Shown here: positions 1-8,264 of the stretch, one piece after another
How positions within the stretch are numbered: position 1 is the first letter of the stretch
Layout of the letters: every line of letters begins with the position of its first letter
Origin: Actinopolymorpha cephalotaxi
GTDB lineage: Bacteria > Actinomycetota > Actinomycetes > Propionibacteriales > Actinopolymorphaceae
Reading direction: 5' to 3'
DNA: 64,000 nt
Assembly (NCBI RefSeq): GCF_013408535.1
Contig: NZ_JACBZA010000001.1
Span: 3,060,850 to 3,124,849, forward strand
Translations under genes and position numbers: made by a program
Notes under the pieces: generated by a model
Told to the model about the DNA's origin: nothing
What the model saw: the letters and a program-made list of their open reading frames with translations, nothing else
The model's database searches: none

Positions 1-1079
1 GCCTCGTCCTCGGTGATCAGGCCCTCGTCGACGAGCTGGGTGGCGATCCGGAACGCCGCGGCCGCGGTCCGCTTGCCCACCCGGGTCTGCAGCATCCACA
101 GCCGGCCGCGTTCGATGGTGAACTCGATGTCGCACAGGTCGCGGTAGTGGCCCTCGAGGGTGGCCATGATGTCCAGCAGTTCGTCGTAGGACACCTTGTC
201 CAGTTGGGCGAGCTCGGTCAGCGGGACGGTGTTGCGGATACCGGCGACCACGTCCTCGCCCTGCGCGTTGGCGAGGTAGTCGCCGTAGACGCCGCGCGCA
301 CCCGAGGCGGGGTCGCGGGTGAACGCCACACCGGTGCCGGAGTCGGAGCCGAGGTTGCCGAACACCATCGCCACCACGTTGACCGCGGTGCCGAGGTCGG
401 CGCTGATGCGTTCCTGGCGGCGGTAGGTGATCGCCCGCGGTGCGTTCCAGCTGTCGAACACCGCCCGGATCGCGGCGTCCAGCTGCTCGCGTGGATCCTG
501 CGGGAAGTCCCGGCCGCTCTCCGCGCGCACGATTCCCTTGTACGTAAGGACGAGTTCGCGCAGCGCCCCCGCGTCCAGGTCCACGTCGTGCGCCGCGCCG
601 CGGTCCCGCTTCAGCGCGTCCAGCGCGTCGTCGAAGTGCGGGCCGTCGATGCCGAGCACCGTCCTGCCGTACATCTGCAGCAGCCGGCGGTAGGAGTCCC
701 AGGCGAACCGCTCGTCACCGGCCTGCTCGGCGAGGCCACGCACGGAGCGGTCGGTCAGCCCGATGTTGAGCACCGTGTCCATCATGCCCGGCATGGAGAA
801 CTTCGCCCCCGAACGCACCGAGACCAGCAGCGGGTCGGCGGGATCACCCAGCCGCCTGCCGCGTACCGCCTCGACGTTCGCCAGGTGCCTGCCGACCTCC
901 TCGTGCAGCCCGGCCGGTTCCCGCCCGGTCTCGAGGTAGGTACGACACGCCTCGGTGGTGATGGTGAACCCGGGCGGGACCGGCAGGCCGAGGTTGGTCA
1001 TCTCGGCGAGGTTCGCGCCCTTCCCGCCGAGCAGGTCCCGCATGTCCTTGTTTCCCTGGGCAAATCCGTACACGAACAT
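1..1079 (-). CDS. ppdK: Pyruvate, phosphate dikinase, N-terminal part
   Basis: Pyruvate phosphate dikinase interconverts pyruvate, ATP and phosphate with phosphoenolpyruvate, AMP and diphosphate in central carbon metabolism. The frame stays open to the window edge, so about 359 N-terminal residues are present. They belong to the nucleotide-binding domain: LLGGKGANLAEM near residue 17, VPPGFTITTE near 34, and SGAKFSMPGMMDTVLNIGL near 95. The phosphohistidine domain and the PEP/pyruvate barrel lie outside. The ATG at 1079 is preceded by an AGGGGG ribosome-binding site about ten bases away; an in-frame GTG at 1085 is an alternative. GlyRS, Dus and PPDK on one strand is a familiar actinobacterial order. 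Confidence 0.93.
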   Translation of the reverse strand, partial: MFVYGFAQGNKDMRDLLGGKGANLAEMTNLGLPVPPGFTITTEACRTYLETGREPAGLHEEVGRHLANVEAVRGRRLGDPADPLLVSVRSGAKFSMPGMMDTVLNIGLTDRSVRGLAEQAGDERFAWDSYRRLLQMYGRTVLGIDGPHFDDALDALKRDRGAAHDVDLDAGALRELVLTYKGIVRAESGRDFPQDPREQLDAAIRAVFDSWNAPRAITYRRQERISADLGTAVNVVAMVFGNLGSDSGTGVAFTRDPASGARGVYGDYLANAQGEDVVAGIRNTVPLTELAQLDKVSYDELLDIMATLEGHYRDLCDIEFTIERGRLWMLQTRVGKRTAAAAFRIATQLVDEGLITEDE

Positions 1080-1208
1080 CCGCACATCACCCCCTGGCGA
1101 CGGCCGCTCCCCGTGCGGCGCCGCGCTTTCGAGCGTAGGGCGTGTCCTGTGAATCAGGCGGGTCAACAGCACCGCGGCTTCCGCCGGTGTGACCTCCGGC
1201 CCGCGGCT

Positions 1209-2009
1209 CTACGCCGCGCCGGCCACGGCCACGGGAAGCGGCGGGGGCGGCAGCAGCGAGGTGGCCTGGTGGACGGCCCGCAGACTGAGCGTGACGGACA
1301 GTTCGGTGGTCGGCAGCGTGGGTACGCCGAAGATGCGGCGGGCCCAGCGCGGCAGCGCCATGAAGGCGAGCGTGTTGAGCGAGGGCACCACCAGCCGCAG
1401 CGGCGCCAGCCGGAACGGAAACGGCGGGTTGAAGGAGTTCAGCATGCCCTGGCGGGCTTCGTCGCAGAGGTACAGCTTCGGCCGCATCATGGCGAAGTAG
1501 TCGGCGAGGTCGGCCCGGGAGGCGGGCGCGTCGGCGCGCTTGATGCCGACCACCTCGGCGGCCCGCCTGCTCTCCGAGACGTAGGCGTCGGCCTCCTCGT
1601 CGCTGCCCAGGATGCCTGCCCTGCGGGCGATGTCGACGTAGGAGTCGATCTCACCGCAGTGCACCCACAGCAGGCCCTCCGGCTCGTCCAGCCGGAACGT
1701 CTCGTCGGTGTCGGGGTCGTAGCCGGTGAGGTTCGCGTGGATGGCCCGCACCCGCCGGCCGGCCTCCTTCACCTGCGCCGTGCTGCCGTAGGTGCGCATC
1801 GCCACGAAGTCGGTCGTACGCAGGAACCGCGCCCAGGCCTTCTTCCGGTCGAACAGCGCGGAGTTCTGGAAGGTGCCGCGCATGACCCGCGGGTACAGCG
1901 CCTGGAGGTACAGCGCGCGGACGCCCGCCACCCACATGACGTGCTCACCGTGCACCTGCCAGGTGACCGAGCCGGGGCCGAACAGTCCGTGGTCCTTGCG
2001 CGCCGCCAT
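1209..2009 (-). CDS. MpaB-family oxygenase-like protein (DUF2236)
   Basis: The 266-residue protein resembles the DUF2236 / MpaB / rubber-oxygenase catalytic family, heme-dependent oxygenases with broad or unknown substrates. Family-typical stretches are an N-terminal FGPGSVTWQVHGE, the central LLWVHCGEIDSY (the candidate heme-region histidine), and a C-terminal FNPPFPFRLAPLRLVVPSLN. No signal peptide is evident. An ATG at 2039 would add ten residues. The ATG at 2009 is preferred because TACGGT stands seven bases upstream with no Shine-Dalgarno sequence, as for a leaderless transcript. The physiological substrate cannot be told from the sequence. Confidence 0.75.
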   Translation of the reverse strand: MAARKDHGLFGPGSVTWQVHGEHVMWVAGVRALYLQALYPRVMRGTFQNSALFDRKKAWARFLRTTDFVAMRTYGSTAQVKEAGRRVRAIHANLTGYDPDTDETFRLDEPEGLLWVHCGEIDSYVDIARRAGILGSDEEADAYVSESRRAAEVVGIKRADAPASRADLADYFAMMRPKLYLCDEARQGMLNSFNPPFPFRLAPLRLVVPSLNTLAFMALPRWARRIFGVPTLPTTELSVTLSLRAVHQATSLLPPPPLPVAVAGAA

Positions 2010-2106
2010 GATCCCGACCGTACCCCCGGGGCACAACACGCGCCCCGCGTTCGCGACCGGGGCGTCAGCCGCCGGACGCCTCAGCCGGACGCCTCAGCCG
2101 GATGCC

Positions 2107-3399
2107 TCAGCCGCCGGAGATGCCGAGCTCGGCGCCGGCCAGGTCCTCGCCCAGCCCGTCGCGGTCGTCCAGCCAGCCCTCGGGCATGGTCACCGACCGG
2201 GGGCTGCCCTGCCGGCCGCGGGCCAGTCCGAGCTCGGCGACCGGGAACGGCTGGTCGTGGTCGAGTTCGGCGAGCAGGGCGTCCAGCCCGGCCAGGTCCG
2301 ACACCAGGCCGAGGTCCCGGCGCACCTGCTGGCGGACCGGGAAACCCTTGAGGTACCACGAGACGTGCTTGCGGAACTCCCGGCAGCCGCGGTCCTCCCC
2401 GACGTACCCGGCGAGGAGTTCGGCGTGCCGGCGCATCATCGCGGCCACCTCGCCGAGGCCGGGCAGCGCCGGCGCCGGCAGGCCGCCGAACGCCGCCGCC
2501 AGGTCGCGGAACAGCCACGGCCGGCCCAGGCAGCCGCGGCCGACGACGACCCCTGAGCAGCCGGTCTCGGCGACCATGCGTACCGCGTCCTCGGCCTCCC
2601 AGATGTCGCCGTTGCCGAGCACCGGGATGTCCACGGCCGCGGCGAGCTCGGCGATCGAGGACCAGTCGGCCTGGCCGCTGTAGTGCTGGGCGGCGGTCCG
2701 GCCGTGCAGCGCGATCGCCGCGCAGCCGCTGTCCGCGGCGATCCGCCCGGCCTCCACGAAGGTCAGGTGGTCGTCGTCGATGCCCTTGCGGGTCTTCATC
2801 GTCACCGGAACGCCGTACGGCGCGGCCGCGGCGACCGCCGAGCGCAGGATCGTGCCGAGCAGGTTGCGCTTCCACGGCAGCACCGCTCCCCCGCCGCGCC
2901 GGGTGACCTTGGGCACCGGGCAGCCGAAGTTCAGGTCGACGTGGCCCACGCCGTAGTCGCCGCACAGGATCTCGGTCGCCCGGCCGATGTAGGTGGGGTC
3001 GACGCCGTACAGCTGGACCGACCGGACGGTCTCGCCCGGGTCGAACACCAGCATCCGCTTCGTCGTCTCGTCGCCCTCGGCGAGGCCGCGGGAGGTGATC
3101 ATCTCGCAGACGTACACCCCGGCGAGGGGTTCTTCCCCGCCCGAAGGCGAGCTCGGCACGTACGCCTGCCCCTGCTCGCGGCACAGCGTGCGGTAGGCCG
3201 CGTTGGTCACCCCTGCCATCGGCGCGAGGACCACCGGCGGGCTGACCGTCGACGCGCCGAGCCGGAACCCGCTCGGGGCGGCCTGCGGCACCGAACCCGG
3301 CCCGGGGGCCGCGGCGGTGTGAGCGGTGTCGGCGGTGTGAGCGGTGTCGGCGGTGTGAGCGGTGTCGGCGGTGTGAGCGGTGTCAGCGGTGGTGGTCAT
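2107..3399 (-). CDS. dusB: tRNA-dihydrouridine synthase, DusB type
   Basis: FMN-dependent reductase that turns uridine into 5,6-dihydrouridine in tRNA. The 430-residue protein has the TIM-barrel start VVLAPMAGVTNAAYR near residue 53, the NFGCP motif with the catalytic cysteine near 155, the MKTRKG phosphate-binding segment, and LHGRTAAQHYSG further on. Its ATG overlaps the stop of the upstream lipoprotein gene (ATGA), so the two are probably co-translated. The first ~30 residues are a low-complexity Thr-Ala-Asp/His run encoded by four 18-bp repeats, absent from standard Dus proteins. A GTG or ATG downstream of the repeat cannot be excluded as the start. Confidence 0.92.
   Translation of the reverse strand: MTTTADTAHTADTAHTADTAHTADTAHTAAAPGPGSVPQAAPSGFRLGASTVSPPVVLAPMAGVTNAAYRTLCREQGQAYVPSSPSGGEEPLAGVYVCEMITSRGLAEGDETTKRMLVFDPGETVRSVQLYGVDPTYIGRATEILCGDYGVGHVDLNFGCPVPKVTRRGGGAVLPWKRNLLGTILRSAVAAAAPYGVPVTMKTRKGIDDDHLTFVEAGRIAADSGCAAIALHGRTAAQHYSGQADWSSIAELAAAVDIPVLGNGDIWEAEDAVRMVAETGCSGVVVGRGCLGRPWLFRDLAAAFGGLPAPALPGLGEVAAMMRRHAELLAGYVGEDRGCREFRKHVSWYLKGFPVRQQVRRDLGLVSDLAGLDALLAELDHDQPFPVAELGLARGRQGSPRSVTMPEGWLDDRDGLGEDLAGAELGISGG
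3316..3387 (-). repeat. Four 18-bp tandem repeats in the dusB 5' end
   Basis: Four head-to-tail 18-bp units (on the plus strand GGTGTGAGCGGTGTCGGC; the last differs by one base) encode alternating TAD and TAH tripeptides right after the start codon. The unit is six codons, so gain or loss of copies keeps the frame. Confidence 0.95.
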
Positions 3400-4214
3400 G
3401 AGCCGTCCGGTTCGAACGCGAGGGCGCCGTTGGGCAGCAGCTTGCCGTGGTAGGTCACGCGTTCGTTGTAGACGTCGGTGACCCAGCAGGTCAGGCCGGT
3501 GCGGGTGCCGACCTCGACGGCTTCCAGGTCGGTGATGTCGCAGGTCACCCGGGCCGGCCGGAACGCCTGGCGGGTCGCCTCGTACACCGCCTTCTTCTCC
3601 GTCACCGGCAGCTTGGCCGCCGACCAGCCCCAGTTGACCTCGGACTCCTTCACCGTGGCGGTGATCGCGAACGTGGTCCGCACGTCGTCCAGCCGCACGT
3701 CGCAGGTGAACTTGTACGTGCCGAGCGCGATGATGTCGTCCTCGGACTTCGAGCAGCTGGACTTCGTGCCCTTCTCGTCCACCTCGCCGGCCGAGGCCCA
3801 CACGATCGTCTCCAGGCGGTACCTGATCCGCTCCAGCTCCGGCGCCGCGTCCTTCGGCGGCGAGGGCAGCTTCGGCGCCGGGTAGGTGCTGGTCGGCCTG
3901 GGCAGCGGGGTGAGCGTGACCGTCGGGCTCGGGGTCGGGGTGGCCGTCCTCGTCGGAGCCGGCCTGGGCGTGCCCGTCGCGTCGGTGAGCTTGCGCAGGG
4001 AGATGTCACCGCGCTGGGCGGTCGAGCTCGGCTCCGGTGTCCGCGATGCCGCCGAGTCGTTGGAGTCCGTCAGGGCGCCGAGCGGGCCGCAGCCGGCGGT
4101 GACGCCGAGAGCCAGGACGGCGAGCCCGGCGAGCCCGAACGACCGGCGCGGCCGGGACGACCGGCGCTGCCATGCCGACCGGCGCGTCCGGGAGAGGTGG
4201 GAGTGGAGTGTCAT
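3396..4214 (-). CDS. Putative lipoprotein with proline/threonine-rich linker
   Basis: Not recognised as a characterised family. The 272-residue protein has an Arg-rich N-terminus, a hydrophobic stretch and the lipobox LGVTAGC with the lipidated cysteine near residue 42, so it should be anchored outside the membrane. A Ser/Thr/Pro linker (about residues 55-120) leads to a C-terminal globular part. That part has two repeats of similar layout (SKSEDDIIALGTYKFTCDV near 155 and RVTCDITDLEAVEVGTRTGL near 220), reminiscent of DUF4333-like domains. Its stop overlaps the dusB start. Confidence 0.7.
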   Translation of the reverse strand: MTLHSHLSRTRRSAWQRRSSRPRRSFGLAGLAVLALGVTAGCGPLGALTDSNDSAASRTPEPSSTAQRGDISLRKLTDATGTPRPAPTRTATPTPSPTVTLTPLPRPTSTYPAPKLPSPPKDAAPELERIRYRLETIVWASAGEVDEKGTKSSCSKSEDDIIALGTYKFTCDVRLDDVRTTFAITATVKESEVNWGWSAAKLPVTEKKAVYEATRQAFRPARVTCDITDLEAVEVGTRTGLTCWVTDVYNERVTYHGKLLPNGALAFEPDGS

Positions 4215-4267
4215 GACACCTGGGAGAAGGGAACGGGGCAGGGGAACAGGCGAACCGGGCGGGACGG

Positions 4268-5647
4268 TCAGCAGCCGACCAGACGGGCGGCGAGGTAGGC
4301 CTCCACGCCGTCGAGGGAGACGCGTTCCTGCGTCATCGAGTCGCGCTCACGTACCGTCACGCGGTGGTCCTCCAACGTCTCGAAGTCGACCGTCACACAG
4401 TACGGCGTGCCGATTTCGTCCTGCCGACGGTACCTCCGCCCGATCGCGCCGGCGTCGTCGAACTCGACGTTCCACGACTGGCGCAGCTGGTCGGCGAGGG
4501 CGCGGGCCTGCGGTGACAGGTCGGAGTTGCGCGACAGCGGCAGCACGGCCGCCTTCACCGGGGCGAGCCGGCGGTCCAGCCGGAGCACGGTGCGGCGTTC
4601 GAGCTTCCCCTTGGAGTTCGGCGCCTCGTCCTCGGTGTAGGCGTCCAGCAGGAACGCCGCCATCGACCGGCCCACGCCGGCGGCCGGCTCGATGACGTAC
4701 GGCGTCCAGCGTTCGCCCTTGTCCTGGTCGAAGTAGGACAGGTCGGCGCCGGAGGCTCGCGCGTGCGTGCTGAGGTCGAAGTCGGTGCGGTTGGCCACGC
4801 CCTCGAGCTCGTCGAACTCCTTGCCGCCGAACCCGAAGCGGTACTCGATGTCGACGGTGCGCTTTGAGTAGTGGGAGAGCTTCTCCTTGGGGTGTTCGTA
4901 GAAGCGCAGGTTGTCCGCGGAGATGCCCAGGTCGGTGTACCACTCCCAGCGCTTGGCCAGCCAGTAGTCGTGCCACTCCTCGTCGGTGCCCGGCTGGACG
5001 AAGAACTCCATCTCCATCTGCTCGAACTCGCGGGTACGGAAGATGAAGTTGCCGGGGGTGATCTCGTTGCGGAAGCTCTTGCCGATCTGAGCGATGCCGA
5101 ACGGCGGCCGGCGTCGCGCGGAGGCCATCACCTGGGCGAAGTTGACGAAGATGCCCTGCGCGGTCTCCGGTCGCAGGAAGTGCATGCCCTCCGCGCTCTC
5201 CACCGGTCCGAGGTGCGTGCGCAGCAGGCCGTTGAACAACCGCGGTTCGGTGAGCGCGCCCTTGGTGCCGCACGCCGGGCAGCCGAGCTCGGTGATGTCG
5301 GCCGGCGGCCGGTCGTGCTTCGCGGCGAACGCCTCCTCCAGGTGGTCGGCCCGGAACCTGCGATGGCAGCTCTGGCACTCGGTCAGCGGGTCGACGAACG
5401 CCTCGACGTGACCGGAGGCCTCCCACACCGCCCGCGGCAGGATCACCGAGGAGTCCAGGCCCACCACGTCTCCGCGGGTGCGCACCATCGCCCGCCACCA
5501 CTGGCGCTTGAGGTTGTCCTTCAGCTCCACACCGAGCGGGCCGTAGTCCCAGGCCGAACGGGTGCCGCCGTAGATCTCCCCACAGGGGAAGACGAAACCA
5601 CGGCGCTTGCAGAGGCTGACGAGAGTGTCGAGGCGATCGGCTGGCAC
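4268..5647 (-). CDS. glyS: Glycine--tRNA ligase, class II dimeric type
   Basis: Charges tRNA-Gly. The 459-residue protein matches the usual length of the alpha2 actinobacterial/eukaryotic-type enzyme. Visible elements are [24 protein letters not shown] at the N-terminus, a zinc-ribbon-like insertion CQSCHRRF ... CPACGTKG (about residues 105-150), class II motif 2 around [19 protein letters not shown], motif 3 around [18 protein letters not shown], and an anticodon-binding domain at the C-terminus. A GTG start at 5647 with GGAG seven bases upstream gives the standard N-terminus; the longer frame to 5719 is not needed. Confidence 0.96.
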   Translation of the reverse strand: MPADRLDTLVSLCKRRGFVFPCGEIYGGTRSAWDYGPLGVELKDNLKRQWWRAMVRTRGDVVGLDSSVILPRAVWEASGHVEAFVDPLTECQSCHRRFRADHLEEAFAAKHDRPPADITELGCPACGTKGALTEPRLFNGLLRTHLGPVESAEGMHFLRPETAQGIFVNFAQVMASARRRPPFGIAQIGKSFRNEITPGNFIFRTREFEQMEMEFFVQPGTDEEWHDYWLAKRWEWYTDLGISADNLRFYEHPKEKLSHYSKRTVDIEYRFGFGGKEFDELEGVANRTDFDLSTHARASGADLSYFDQDKGERWTPYVIEPAAGVGRSMAAFLLDAYTEDEAPNSKGKLERRTVLRLDRRLAPVKAAVLPLSRNSDLSPQARALADQLRQSWNVEFDDAGAIGRRYRRQDEIGTPYCVTVDFETLEDHRVTVRERDSMTQERVSLDGVEAYLAARLVGC

Positions 5648-5809
5648 GTGTGCACTCCATCCGGCTGGGTGTCGGCGGGGACGCGGAAGGACACAGGCTA
5701 CCGGTGTGCCCCGATGCACGGTGTCCTACGCCCTGGCGCGGGTGAGAGGATCGGTGGGAACGCGTGGCGGCCGGCATCGGCGGCGGCCCTGTCGCAGTCG
5801 AGGAGTGTC

Positions 5810-6316
5810 GTGTCCGACCGACCGAAGTCGAGGCAGCCGAAGGCCGGCGGGCCGCGCAGCCGTCCGCCCGGCCCCAGGTCCGCGGCGGCGACGTCGCGGA
5901 CGGGCGGCAACCGTCGGCCGGGCACCTCCGCGGGTGCGGGCGGCACGAGTGGCACGAGTGGCACCGGCGCCCGGCATGGCTCGGGTTCGGCCGGCCCGTC
6001 ACGGTCGCCGAGTTCTTCCGGCTCGCCCGGCTCCACCGGATTTCGCCGTACGGCGGAACGCCTGAGCTACCCGGTCATCCTCCGGTTGCACCGCGCGCCG
6101 CGCTGGGTGGTGACGATCGTCCTGGTGGCGCTACTGGTCGCGGGCCTGCTGGCGCCCGCGCCGTACGGACCGGTCTGTCTCGGTGTCGTCGTGGCGACGA
6201 TGGCCTGGCTCACCTACCTCGCCTGGCACGAGGGAGACCGCTCCCGCCGGGTGATCCGCCTGGTCGCGCTGGCCCTCGGCGGCGCGGCGCTGGCGATGCG
6301 CATCGTCGCCGCCTGA
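5810..6316 (+). CDS. Small membrane protein, DUF6703-like
   Basis: A 168-residue protein. The first ~85 residues are Ser/Gly/Pro/Arg-rich low complexity. The C-terminal half begins ERLSYPVILRLHRAPRWVV and has two or three hydrophobic segments, a layout I associate with DUF6703, an actinobacterial family of unknown function often found next to glyS or other translation genes. The GTG at 5810 is chosen because AGGAG lies just upstream at 5801-5805. It is divergent from glyS. Confidence 0.65.
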   Translation: MSDRPKSRQPKAGGPRSRPPGPRSAAATSRTGGNRRPGTSAGAGGTSGTSGTGARHGSGSAGPSRSPSSSGSPGSTGFRRTAERLSYPVILRLHRAPRWVVTIVLVALLVAGLLAPAPYGPVCLGVVVATMAWLTYLAWHEGDRSRRVIRLVALALGGAALAMRIVAA

Positions 6317-6355
6317 GCGACACCTTCACCTCCATCACCTCCATTTCCGCACGGA

Positions 6356-6377
6356 GTCCGTACGGATCCGTACGGAC
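6356..6377. promoter_or_regulatory. 22-bp perfect palindrome before znuA
   Basis: Perfect inverted repeat with 11-bp arms GTCCGTACGGA / TCCGTACGGAC and no spacer, 40 bases after the stop of the DUF6703-like gene and just before the znuA -35 box. It could act as a hairpin terminator for the upstream gene or as a second operator. It lacks a T-tract. Confidence 0.55.
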
Positions 6378-6391
6378 CGGGCAACCCGGAG

Positions 6392-6420
6392 TTGACAGCG
6401 CACGGCCGCCAGTTGAAAAT
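6392..6420 (+). promoter_or_regulatory. znuA promoter (TTGACA-N17-GAAAAT)
   Basis: A consensus -35 TTGACA at 6392-6397 is followed after 17 bases by GAAAAT at 6415-6420. Transcription would begin about base 6427-6428, at the ATG of znuA, giving a leaderless mRNA. The Zur box covers the -10 element, so bound Zur should block RNA polymerase directly. Confidence 0.75.
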
Positions 6421-6428
6421 GGTTCTCA
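6414..6428 (+). promoter_or_regulatory. Zur box upstream of the zinc-uptake operon
   Basis: TGAAAATGGTTCTCA is an imperfect palindrome of the form TGAxAAx-N-xTTxTCA, close to known actinobacterial Zur sites. It overlaps the -10 box and start of an operon whose last gene is itself a Fur/Zur-type regulator, which makes zinc-dependent autorepression the simplest reading. Confidence 0.8.
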
Positions 6429-7441
6429 TGTTCTTCATGATCCGGCGGGCGGCCGTCGTACGGCGGTTCGCCGTCGTCGCCGTCGCCGGCCTGTGCGCCG
6501 GCAGCCTGCTCACGGCGTGCGGGTCGGAGTCCGGACCGGGCTCTGCGAGCGGAGACCAGCTGAGCGTGGTGGCGTCGTTCTACCCGCTGCAGTACGCCGC
6601 CCAGCGCGTCGCCGGCAACTCCGCGAACGTGGTCAACCTCACCAAGCCGGGCGCCGAACCGCACGACCTCGAGCTGTCGCCGCGGGCGGTGGGCACGGTG
6701 AGCGAGGCCGACCTCGTGGTCTACCTGCGCGGTCTGCAGCCGGCCGTCGACACCGCGGTGAAACAGGAGGCCGGCGACCACAGCCTGGACGTGGCCGGCG
6801 CCGCCAAGCTGACCTTGCCCGCACCGCGCGCCGGCGAGTCCGACCATGCCGGCCACGCAGACCATGCCGACCACGGCAACCACGTCGAGGGCGGCGGGGA
6901 GACCGACAGCGTCGCGTCGGGCAAGGATCCACACTTCTGGCTCGACCCCCTCCGCCTGGCCGCCGTGGGCGACGCCCTCGCCAACCGGCTGGCGGCGGTC
7001 GACCCCGGCCACGCCGCCGCGTTCCGGGCCAACGCCGCCCGGCTCCGCGCCGACCTCACCAAGCTGGACCGGGAGTTCCGTACCGGCCTGGCCACCTGCC
7101 GCACCCACGACCTGGTGACCAGCCACGCGGCGTTCGGGTACCTCGCCCATCGCTACGGGCTCACGCAGTTCGGCATCACCGGGCTGTCCCCGGAGCAGGA
7201 GCCCTCCCCCGCCGAGCTCAGCGCGGCCGCGACGTTCGCCCGCAGGCACGACGTTCGTACGATCTACCACGAGACGCTGGTGAGCCCGGCCGTGGCGAAG
7301 ACGGTGGCCGAGGAGACCGGAGCCCGGAGCGCGGTCCTCGACCCGCTGGAGGGGCTGACCTCGGAGTCGGCCGGCAAGGACTACCTCGCCGTCATGCGCG
7401 CCAACCTCGGCACGCTCCGGAAGGGACAGGACTGCTCATGA
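6428..7441 (+). CDS. znuA: Zinc ABC transporter substrate-binding lipoprotein
   Basis: Cluster A-I metal-binding protein that captures extracellular zinc for ZnuBC. It has a signal sequence with lipobox LLTAC, then ASFYPLQYAAQRVAG, the first metal-ligand motif GAEPHDLELSPR, a His/Asp-rich loop (HAGHADHADHGNH, about residues 138-150) followed by DPHFWLDPLR, SHAAFGYLAHRYGL, and a C-terminal YHETLVSPAVAKTVAEETG. Start candidates are ATG at 6419, 6428 and 6437. The promoter geometry favours 6428 on a leaderless transcript; 6437 also gives a good signal peptide. The stop overlaps znuC (ATGA). Confidence 0.93.
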   Translation: MFFMIRRAAVVRRFAVVAVAGLCAGSLLTACGSESGPGSASGDQLSVVASFYPLQYAAQRVAGNSANVVNLTKPGAEPHDLELSPRAVGTVSEADLVVYLRGLQPAVDTAVKQEAGDHSLDVAGAAKLTLPAPRAGESDHAGHADHADHGNHVEGGGETDSVASGKDPHFWLDPLRLAAVGDALANRLAAVDPGHAAAFRANAARLRADLTKLDREFRTGLATCRTHDLVTSHAAFGYLAHRYGLTQFGITGLSPEQEPSPAELSAAATFARRHDVRTIYHETLVSPAVAKTVAEETGARSAVLDPLEGLTSESAGKDYLAVMRANLGTLRKGQDCS

Positions 7442-8262
7442 GCACCAGCCCGCCCGGCCCCGGAACCGGCATCGAACGTTCCGCGGCCACCCCCGCCGTC
7501 AGCCTTCGTGGCGGCGCGGTCTCCTACGCCGGCCAGCGCGCGCTGTCGGGTGTCGACCTCGACGTCGCGCCCGGTGAGGTGGTCGCCCTGCTCGGGCCGA
7601 ACGGCTCGGGCAAGTCGACCCTGGTCCGGGCGATCCTCGGCCTGGTTCCCCTGTCGGCCGGCACGCTCGAACTCTTCGGCACACCCGCGCAGCGGTTCCA
7701 CGACCGCGCCCGGATCGGCTACGTACCCCAGCGGCACACCGTCGGCGGCGGCGTTCCCGCGACCGTGCAGGAGGTGGTGTCCTCCGGCCGGCTGGCCCGC
7801 CGCCGGCTGCTCACCCCCTGGCTCCGCCCGGCCGACCGGGCGGTGGTCGCCGACACGATCGCCACCGTCGGGCTGGAGGAGAAGGCCTGCGCCCAGGTGT
7901 CCACGCTGTCCGGCGGCCAGCAGCGCCGGGCGCTGATCGCCCGCGCGCTGGCCGGCGAGCCGGACATGCTGGTGATGGACGAGCCGCTGGCCGGGGTCGA
8001 CCTGGCCAACCAGGAGATCCTCACCCGGACGCTGACCGGTCTGGTGGAGGCCGGCACCACCCTGCTCATCGTGACGCACGAGATCGGCCCCCTGGCCGGC
8101 CTGATCGGCCGTACGGTCGTACTGCAGCACGGCCGGGTCGGCTACGACGGCCCGCCCACGGACAAGGTGCTGAACGGCTTCGGCGGCACCGACCCGCACT
8201 GCCTGCCGACCTCACCGGACCTGCCGAACTCACCCGGCGACCCCTTCGGATTCGTGGACTGA
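7438..8262 (+). CDS. znuC: Zinc ABC transporter ATP-binding protein
   Basis: The ATPase that drives zinc import. The 274-residue protein has Walker A GPNGSGKST near residue 57, a Q-loop around YVPQRH, the signature LSGGQQRR near 158, Walker B LVMDEPLAGVD near 177 and the H-loop VTHEIG. It starts inside the znuA stop (ATGA) and ends two bases before znuB, so the three proteins are made from one message. Confidence 0.94.
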   Translation: MSTSPPGPGTGIERSAATPAVSLRGGAVSYAGQRALSGVDLDVAPGEVVALLGPNGSGKSTLVRAILGLVPLSAGTLELFGTPAQRFHDRARIGYVPQRHTVGGGVPATVQEVVSSGRLARRRLLTPWLRPADRAVVADTIATVGLEEKACAQVSTLSGGQQRRALIARALAGEPDMLVMDEPLAGVDLANQEILTRTLTGLVEAGTTLLIVTHEIGPLAGLIGRTVVLQHGRVGYDGPPTDKVLNGFGGTDPHCLPTSPDLPNSPGDPFGFVD

Positions 8263-8264
8263 GC

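Noticed and set aside
147-2351. 734-codon plus-strand open frame opposite ppdK, the MpaB-like gene and dusB
   Set aside because: It spans three genes of the other strand, is Arg/His/Gly-rich without any family motif, and is the usual high-GC antisense shadow.
2107-3801. Longer dusB start up to 3801
   Set aside because: It would overlap most of the lipoprotein gene; the ATG at 3399 gives an ATGA overlap and the family N-terminus.
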